64,000 nt of DNA from Lineus longissimus. Its lineage: Eukaryota > Nemertea > Pilidiophora > Heteronemertea > Lineidae. The notes under the pieces are model-generated. The model saw only the letters and a list, made by a program, of their open reading frames with translations, had not been told where the DNA came from and did not search any database. Numbering within the stretch: the first letter of the stretch is position 1; every line of letters begins with the position of its first letter. Location: NCBI RefSeq assembly GCF_910592395.1, contig NC_088323.1, positions 13,129,501 to 13,193,500 on the forward strand, in the 5' to 3' direction. The position numbers were made by a program, and so were the translations under genes. Positions 57,820 to 64,000 of the stretch are shown here, in pieces.

Positions 57820-60800
57820 ACCTGCACTCCCTGTGGGGTGAATAACATTACCTTTTGAACAGCTGGCTGTAGGGGGATTTGGAACAGCCGGTATACCTGC
57901 TGACCTGCTGAACCCAGTTTAATGTTATTTTCAATCCACGATTGCACGTCACCGGATTTTCGAGATTTCGCGGGAAATGAAATTGTAAACAAACGCATGT
58001 GTGCAGTTCAAATGTAAACAAAAAACTATTTTTGGTACTTTTGGTTGCTGGACTTGGGTTTTCCAGCAGTTAGGAGCTGGGGTCAAATAGGTGGTCTATT
58101 GTTTATGGGTGCTGTTTTAGTCAGAGCTAGCCCTTGATTATGAAGGGATTTTCAAATTAAGGTGACCATGGTCTGTTTATGTGCTCACCACAGCTTTCAA
58201 TACTTGATGTATCTGAAGAGGCGCGCTGAACCTGACATGGCTTTATCAAGGAGCTGCTCATGCTGCTGAACTTTTAGCTTGCCTGTCGACTAAGTGCCTT
58301 GCCCGAGACATTGCTACATGTAGGAAGAGCACGCATTTTAAAGTTATAGTAGTGATAGAACAATTGGTTCGAGCCATTTGGAAGCCGACATGTGAAGGCC
58401 TATCTGAGTTCTCCTTCTTCTTCTCTCTATAAAAAGGGGCTTATTGCTGACTAAGGAACGAGGCATATTGACATTGCCTCATCATCTCTATCGGACCAAT
58501 TGATAAACTTTGTTATGCACGCATACATCACGCCACAGCTAGGTCCGAGTCTGTGGACAAATGGTTTGTTTAATTTGTCTCTTCGATATATCTCCTTTGA
58601 TATTGCATTAGATTTTCATCGCAATTCAATCTATTCAAGATATAGCCCATTTGAACCTGCCTGCGCCACGGGTATAATGCTAGTTGAATAATATGCAAGA
58701 GAATGACTTGAAGCAGGCGCACACGCTTTAAGTGCAAGTCCACGATAGCACCAGGCAGTGGGTGATAAAGCAATTTCACAGATTTCATTGATATTTGGTG
58801 GGTGGAGCCCCTTAGGTGAGATATGAAATTGTGTCAAATATTTCACCGATCCCTCCAACAGGGGCTGAGATATGGGTCAGAGTTGATTTGGGGGTGATTT
58901 TGACCTTTTTTATAGAGATCTTAAGTGGGGATAATGAGTGACCCTGCACAGGAAATAGATAGAATATTGGATTGACCTGTTGTTATGAGTGAATGCATTA
59001 CAAGAGCTACCCAAATACAAAAAAGCATAGCCAAATGACCTTCGATGTTGTTGTACTAGGCCTACCCCTACCCCTATCTCAAAGGGGTCAATGAAACATG
59101 GTGAACTTTCAGCCCGGATATCTCACCCTTTGCAGAGCGTTGGGCAATGATTCTTTGCCTGTCGGATACTTTATGATGTCAAGATTTAAAATCAAGAATA
59201 AAAACTTTGTCCGCTCTGTTCAGCTAGGAATGCCAAAGCTTGAAAGTTAGGCCAAATTTGATCATTTTGGGCTGTCGCCACCTATTGGGAATGACTTGAA
59301 CTAGTATGATTTTCTACAGAAATTGATTATACATGTATCACCGATATCCCTGTGGGAGATATAAGCTTAGGGACCATCTCTACAGTATTTTGAGGCCAAG
59401 AAGACTAGGTCACCCAGTGTTGGGGTCTGACCCCCTCCCCCTCAAATTCCATTTATTCATCAAAAAGATCAGGTAAAAAATGTCAAGTATGCTCGAGGAC
59501 AGAAAAAAAGAAACGTCAGTTCCAAAAGGGCAAAATAGACACGACAGTGGTGAATGGCACAGATGATTGAATGTAGTATTATAAACATTATAATATACTG
59601 TACTGCCTGGTCCTGGGTAAAGGTAGAGGAAAATGATAAAATGAACTTCAGCCCCATCCCCACTTCATATGGCAGAACACAGCCTTTCTTTCAGATTGTG
59701 CCCATTTTACTGCTGGGGTTAATCCATGCACATGCTACAGCTCGGAAGTATAGCTTTATATTCTATACCAAACTAGAAAGGATTATTTCGCTGAATGTCG
59801 CTTCTACTGTACAACATGTACATGCTACCAGAAGTACTTTTGGTGTCATCAGGGTGGTGAAAGACATGGAGCTGAACAGTCATTGCATCGGCAAAAATAT
59901 CCCTGTTATGTCCAATCACAGGGCTAGATACCCATGTAATACAAGGTACAATGAAGAACTGTTTGAAGGAATAGGTAAGGCCCCCCTAAGCCTAACCTGA
60001 GGTAGCGTGGCCATCGGCTTCTCGTTTTATATTGTTAGTTTCAGCATCATTTCTTCATTTCAATACAAATCATGGCCTACTTCCAGCCTTATTGACAGAG
60101 ATGGAAGAACAACGTGATGTATAAGATTATTTTCTTTTAATATGAAAATATAATGTTTATAGACTAATTACAAAAAAGATATCGCTGCATCGAGAAATAA
60201 TACTCTTTACATGATGTGTACATGGGCATATACATGGATGTGGTATGTCACCATGGAAACAAAAAAATGGAATAACCACTTTGAATCAGACCAGCACTCA
60301 CAACAGCATTAACCATGCCAACAAAGACTGGCTCACTATTCAGAAATTCTGAAACACGTAAAGTACTGTCAATGGTATTAATACTGCTGGGCAAAATCGG
60401 GAACATGTCTGAAAATTGCACAGATTCGTAACTGACATTCCTGATCGTCTTGACTTCTGAGGGTTACTCGGGTAGGCACCTGCCAGTGCAAAGAACCAGC
60501 ATTATACTGAAACTTCCTCAGCCACTGTCCACCAAGAGATACTGGTCATTCATCGATACATGCACGCCCTTCATACTCACATTCTCAATTTTCAAATTTA
60601 AAACCAAAATAAGTGGAATTTGGGCTATGGATTTTCACAGCAGGCTTCAACTGTTCATCAACAATAAACCACCAGCTAGGCTATTCTAACCACTGTGAGG
60701 GGCAGTAGTCATGATCCTCTTATGGTACCGGTACCGTACATTACTATTGTTGGCTCGAAATGCTTTCTGAATACAATGCACATTATTATTGTACACTCAA

Positions 60801-61049
60801 GAGGATACTATGCTGATTAGTGCACCCATGATCACTTTAGTCAAGGGTATGGCAAGCTGCAACAAGATTGAGAGATTCACGCTAAATGCAGGGGCATGGC
60901 GATCAACCCATAAGCTACGCAGCTGAATGGAATGATAACGCTAGATCGAACGAAAAGACTTGACTGAAGACTAGCTGTCTGCAATCCAATCATGATAAAA
61001 TGGTTCCAAACGAAGTCAGCAAAACCAATGAGTTCACAGGTGAAGTTGG
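57820..61049. other. Mostly non-coding part of the 20.7-kb block
   Basis: A plus-strand frame at 59554-60000 (148 codons) ends near a good donor (AATAG|GTAAGG at ~59973) and could include an exon, but it shows no motif I recognise. A second frame at 60450-60689 is equally uninformative. Nothing else is supported. Confidence 0.35.
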
Positions 61050-62765
61050 TTATACTAGTATCCCTACTTCTGTCATAACCTTTCTACGAAGACTGTAGCG
61101 CTTGACTGTCTCCTGGTGTACCTCTTCTTGGGCATCCTCTTGTGCCTCATCTTCCTCGGAGTGGCCCGATACTTCTGAAAGCTGTCCCTGCTTTTGTTTT
61201 GCAGAGAGGCGACTGAAGTAGGACATGACCTGTGTTGAAGTCAGCCACTGATCTTTGGGAAACATCATCTTCAGGCGCTTTGCAACGTTAGTTGGATATT
61301 CTTTGAACCCAGTTACACCTTTCATAAATTCCGCATACAAATATCTTCGCACTTCTGCAGAAAACCGTCTTGAGGTATTCTGTCCTCGAAGAGCCCAGCC
61401 TGCAAAAAGCAAAGATTGTTCTGAATCTGCATCTGTCTTGCTCCGTACTACAACAGATCCGGAGGGTTGTCCAACTTTGGCTATGGCACCAACTCGCCCA
61501 GCCCATTTCCGCTTTACCTTGTCCATCACGGTTTCCTTGAGTGTCACACTTGTGTGGGAGCCATAGGCCAAATGTTCTGTCAGGTCCTCTTGTGATTTGA
61601 AAAATCGGTCACATCCATTTTCAGGGCTACACCAAGCTCGTCTCAAGGTCGATATCCACAATCACTGTACCCACTATTCTTTCCTCTGTACTAGAACATG
61701 GTAGAGGCTCATCATAGGCGGAGGAAGTGCCAGGCTGAAAAAACAATTGTGAACTAAAGCAAACAGTATGGACAACAATCTTTCAACATAAATGTACGTC
61801 ACTGTATGTAGAGTAAACATGGCGTCTCGTCCAATCATCTCCATTGCAAGAATTTCCTATTGGCATGTCCAGCCCATGTCATGAATATCACTGGTTACAA
61901 TGCAGATTTTCAATGCTTGAACTTTTACATTGTGATCTTGAAATTAATGAAAATTGAAGAAGGCATTTTTTTGACAAAATCACTCTCCTTTTATTCAAGG
62001 AAAACATTTATACTCATTTATACAGGAACATAGCAAGCCGGGTCTGGAGCTCCTTCAGCCACTTGCTTACCTTCTGTTCCGTTGAGATATTCGAAGAGGG
62101 ATGAGGCCTGTGCTGTTCTTTGTTAGCTAATGAGCTGATGAGCCATTCATAATCAGAGCCAGATCTAACAGGCAAAAGAACTCTCCACTTCTCGAACACC
62201 ATCCTGGATACTCTTGCTGAAACGCCACGATCTTTTTGTGGGCGTCTGGTGGAAGTGACTTTGTGCAGAGGATGTTCACACATTCTTGACGGAATCCAGC
62301 AAAGGCCCAACTTGTAGGGTGAACTGGGCATATCGTAGTGTCGAGATCTGGGGATTCAAAGTCGAACACTCCTGCTCGAAGCGCAATGAGCTGCCATTCG
62401 TACTCAACCACGTCACTGCATGCAATGCCCATGGTGCCAGCTTCAACATGTTCAACATGCACATGCCCATGCCTGCGCCTGCTGGATGACCGAACCTTTA
62501 GGCAGGTCAAATGCGCCTGAATATCTTTCTTGTAATGTTTCAGCCCAACTACACTAGTGTCCTTTGGATATTGGGTAAACGGACCACAATCTACCCCACA
62601 GCTTATAGCGGAAAATCCGCATTTTAATGATATCTTTGGTTTTTTGGGCTCAGGCTCGCAGGTGTCAATGATATCAGCCATGCTTGCTTGTGTCGTGTGG
62701 CCACCATGTAGTAAACTTGCATGATGAATTCCATGCTGGCCGTGGTGTTGCCCTGAATCACGCAT
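61050..62765 (-). pseudogene. Repeat-associated zinc-finger protein gene, degenerate
   Basis: Two minus-strand parts. 62765-62014 encodes a region with ..VEYEWQLIALRAGVFDFESP, ICPVH, then after a 1-nt shift near 62318 LGLCWIPSRMCEHPLH and DRGVSARVSRMVFEKW. 61661-61050 has a C2H2-type finger (CSPENGCDRFFKSQEDLTEH..H) and a domain with FAGWALRGQNTSRRFSAEV.. and WLTSTQVMSYFSRLSAKQKQ. I recall both parts together in unnamed, multicopy proteins of cnidarians and other marine invertebrates, so they probably belong to one gene. The function is unknown; a mobile-element origin is inference. The frameshift suggests decay, and the join between the parts is not resolved. Confidence 0.5.
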
Positions 62766-63508
62766 TCATGAAGGCCTGCGGTATGGGGTGGGGGTGCCCT
62801 GGTACGCAATCACCAGTAGTCCTGAGCACCTGTTGCTGCTTATGTATATTCTTCCCAGATGTTAGGAGGATTATTTAGACAGAAATAAACCAGAAGAGAC
62901 CAGAGGGCATCTTCCAAATCCATCATGGAATACAGTGCAAAATACAAAAAGCAGCAAACACCTCGCAATATACATGCAATCACAAAATCATCTTAAGAGC
63001 GGCCAACAATTTTATTTCTGTAACTGAAAATAGGGTCCCATATTGATCTCCTGTAGAAGTGGCGTTGCCCAACACCCTGCAAAGGGTGAGGTATACCCCG
63101 TGGAAATATGCTATCTTTTAACTTTTTCATGATAACGTACCCAAAACGTGTGCTCTTCCGCAAAAGGGGGTGAAATCTATGATAAAACAAAAATGTTCAA
63201 AAATTGTCCATGATGTCCCCTTTCCAATGATACCAAGCAAAGTGGACTTCTTTGTCCAGAAAGTTTTTTTTTTAAATAAAAACTTTTTGTCATTTTCATC
63301 AAAACTGTGCATTTTTTCTAATGGTTAATGCATAGAAAATAATAGGATGAGTTAATACCCCCCATTCCTGGCCAGTGTGATTTTTCGCCGAATGGCTTTG
63401 CCTGCCTTCATCCTACCCCAAGACCAGTCCATGGTAGGAATTTGAGCCAGAACTGTTGACCCCCCACTTTATCACTTTTTGCAGATATTGCCTGGTTGTA
63501 CCGTGGAC
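62766..63508. other. Right edge of the 20.7-kb block
   Basis: No recognised gene or TIR. The block ends at TACCGTGGAC before the TCACACTTA repeat. Confidence 0.5.
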
Positions 63509-64000
63509 TCACACTTAAGTAGGAATGAAGAAACTTTGTCTGGTCCGCTGGCTTTTATCTTGTTAAGTTTGAGTAAAACCGACCTCACATTCGCTGACGA
63601 AGAAGTCACTGATTCAAGATCATGATTAGCATAAATAGGTATGTCAGGCATTACAGGGTGACGCTGGTCGGAGAAGCTAGAGTAAAAATACTCCTTCAAA
63701 TGCTTTACACTGCGGATTGTCGTAAGTTTCATTGCGTAACTTGACAGTTTCAGGCACCGCGTTAGACTTAGTTTTTAAATGATAAAAGTTCCGGAAGCGT
63801 TTTGGGTTTGTGCGTACATCCGCCCCCAAGCTGTTGGGATATATGCATTGAAGTTATCACGAGTCATATCACTGAGCCGATTGCGCAGTCGCCTGTACTA
63901 CTGCCAACTAGAGCTGAAAGGGTGGATGTCGTCCTGGGTGCCGACAAATGGTAACCAGGTTCGAGATCGACTGGACAATAAGCACCCTGGGTGCCATTAC
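63509..64000 (-). pseudogene. LINE fragment 1 of 3: region before the RT core
   Basis: The minus strand reads ..KRFRNFYHLKTK.., then MKLTTIRSVKHLKEYFYSSF and VRSVLLKLNKIKASGPDKVS SFLLK. The last part is the conserved KA.GPD block at the start of LINE reverse transcriptases. It ends where fragment 2 (41506-42779) would continue. The 5' part, including any endonuclease, lies beyond the window. Confidence 0.8.

Larger units (their letters stand above)
42780..63508. mobile_element. 20.7-kb composite insertion in a LINE, 9-bp duplication
   Basis: TCACACTTA occurs at 42771-42779 and again at 63509-63517. The LINE protein resumes across the block. The 63.5-kb part ends in SGPDKVSSFLLKC, and with one copy of the 9-mer removed it continues DFIRPPSSIIIY and, after a 1-nt shift in an AT-rich run, IFMQLGVLPNAW. 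This gives the spacing expected between these RT motifs. The block holds the ISL2EU-type element, its nested transposons and the 61-62.8 kb gene remnant. I find no terminal inverted repeats at 42780/63508, so the outer element is unidentified. Confidence 0.7.

Noticed and set aside
42780-63508. Polinton/Maverick or viral origin of the 20.7-kb block
   Set aside because: No polymerase B, integrase, capsid or protease-like sequence was seen, the duplication is 9 bp rather than 6, and there are no long TIRs.

Overview
This is eukaryotic, intron-containing animal DNA. It is AT-rich, has GT-AG introns (one GC-AG), and is dominated by transposable elements. The element types (Helitron, PIF/Harbinger, an ISL2EU-type THAP transposase with a YqaJ-like partner, a Kolobok-like transposase, CR1/L2-like LINEs) and a free-standing P2X7 C-terminal-like protein suggest an aquatic invertebrate, possibly a deuterostome. 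I cannot name the species. No rRNA, tRNA or CRISPR was found.

Layout. 1-591 holds the 3' end of a Helitron, with hairpin and CTAG/T terminus. 592-6795 is mostly non-coding, with a 28-bp inverted repeat, a small foldback element and a 40-bp minisatellite. 6796-12940 is the one ordinary host-like gene: three exons encoding a 155-aa protein with four EF-hands, its introns full of LINE remnants and small repeats. 13606-15917 holds three small non-autonomous DNA elements with visible target-site duplications (TSDs). 16750-37556 is a repeat domain. It contains a two-armed palindrome (18296-20566), head-to-tail arrays of a ~1.07-kb unit rich in G-run/C-run hairpins (16750-18292 inverted, 20606-27043, 30989-34197), and a second related array (34202-37556). 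Between two of the arrays sit a decayed Kolobok-like transposase gene and a P2X7-C-like gene, convergent with 15 bp between their stops.

39899-64000 reads as one minus-strand LINE copy split by two insertions. A single divergent 1.3-kb unit (40181-41502) can be removed to restore the LINE reading frame. A 20.7-kb block (42780-63508) is flanked by a 9-bp direct repeat. Inside that block is an ISL2EU-type element (about 42973-57819). It encodes an apparently intact 605-aa THAP-DDE transposase in three exons and, convergently, a broken SAP/SWIM/YqaJ gene. Intron 1 of the transposase gene carries a complete Harbinger transposon (45599-50201) with an apparently intact HARBI1-like transposase and an intact five-exon Myb-like partner. 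Intron 2 carries a 1.6-kb element with a 9-bp TSD (51366-53001), which itself contains a second copy of the small element at 13606-14024. The right part of the block (61050-62765) has remnants of another repeat-associated zinc-finger gene.

The main value of the window is this readable nesting order, three two-gene transposon systems in different states of decay, and an unfamiliar hairpin-rich unit that forms polar tandem arrays.
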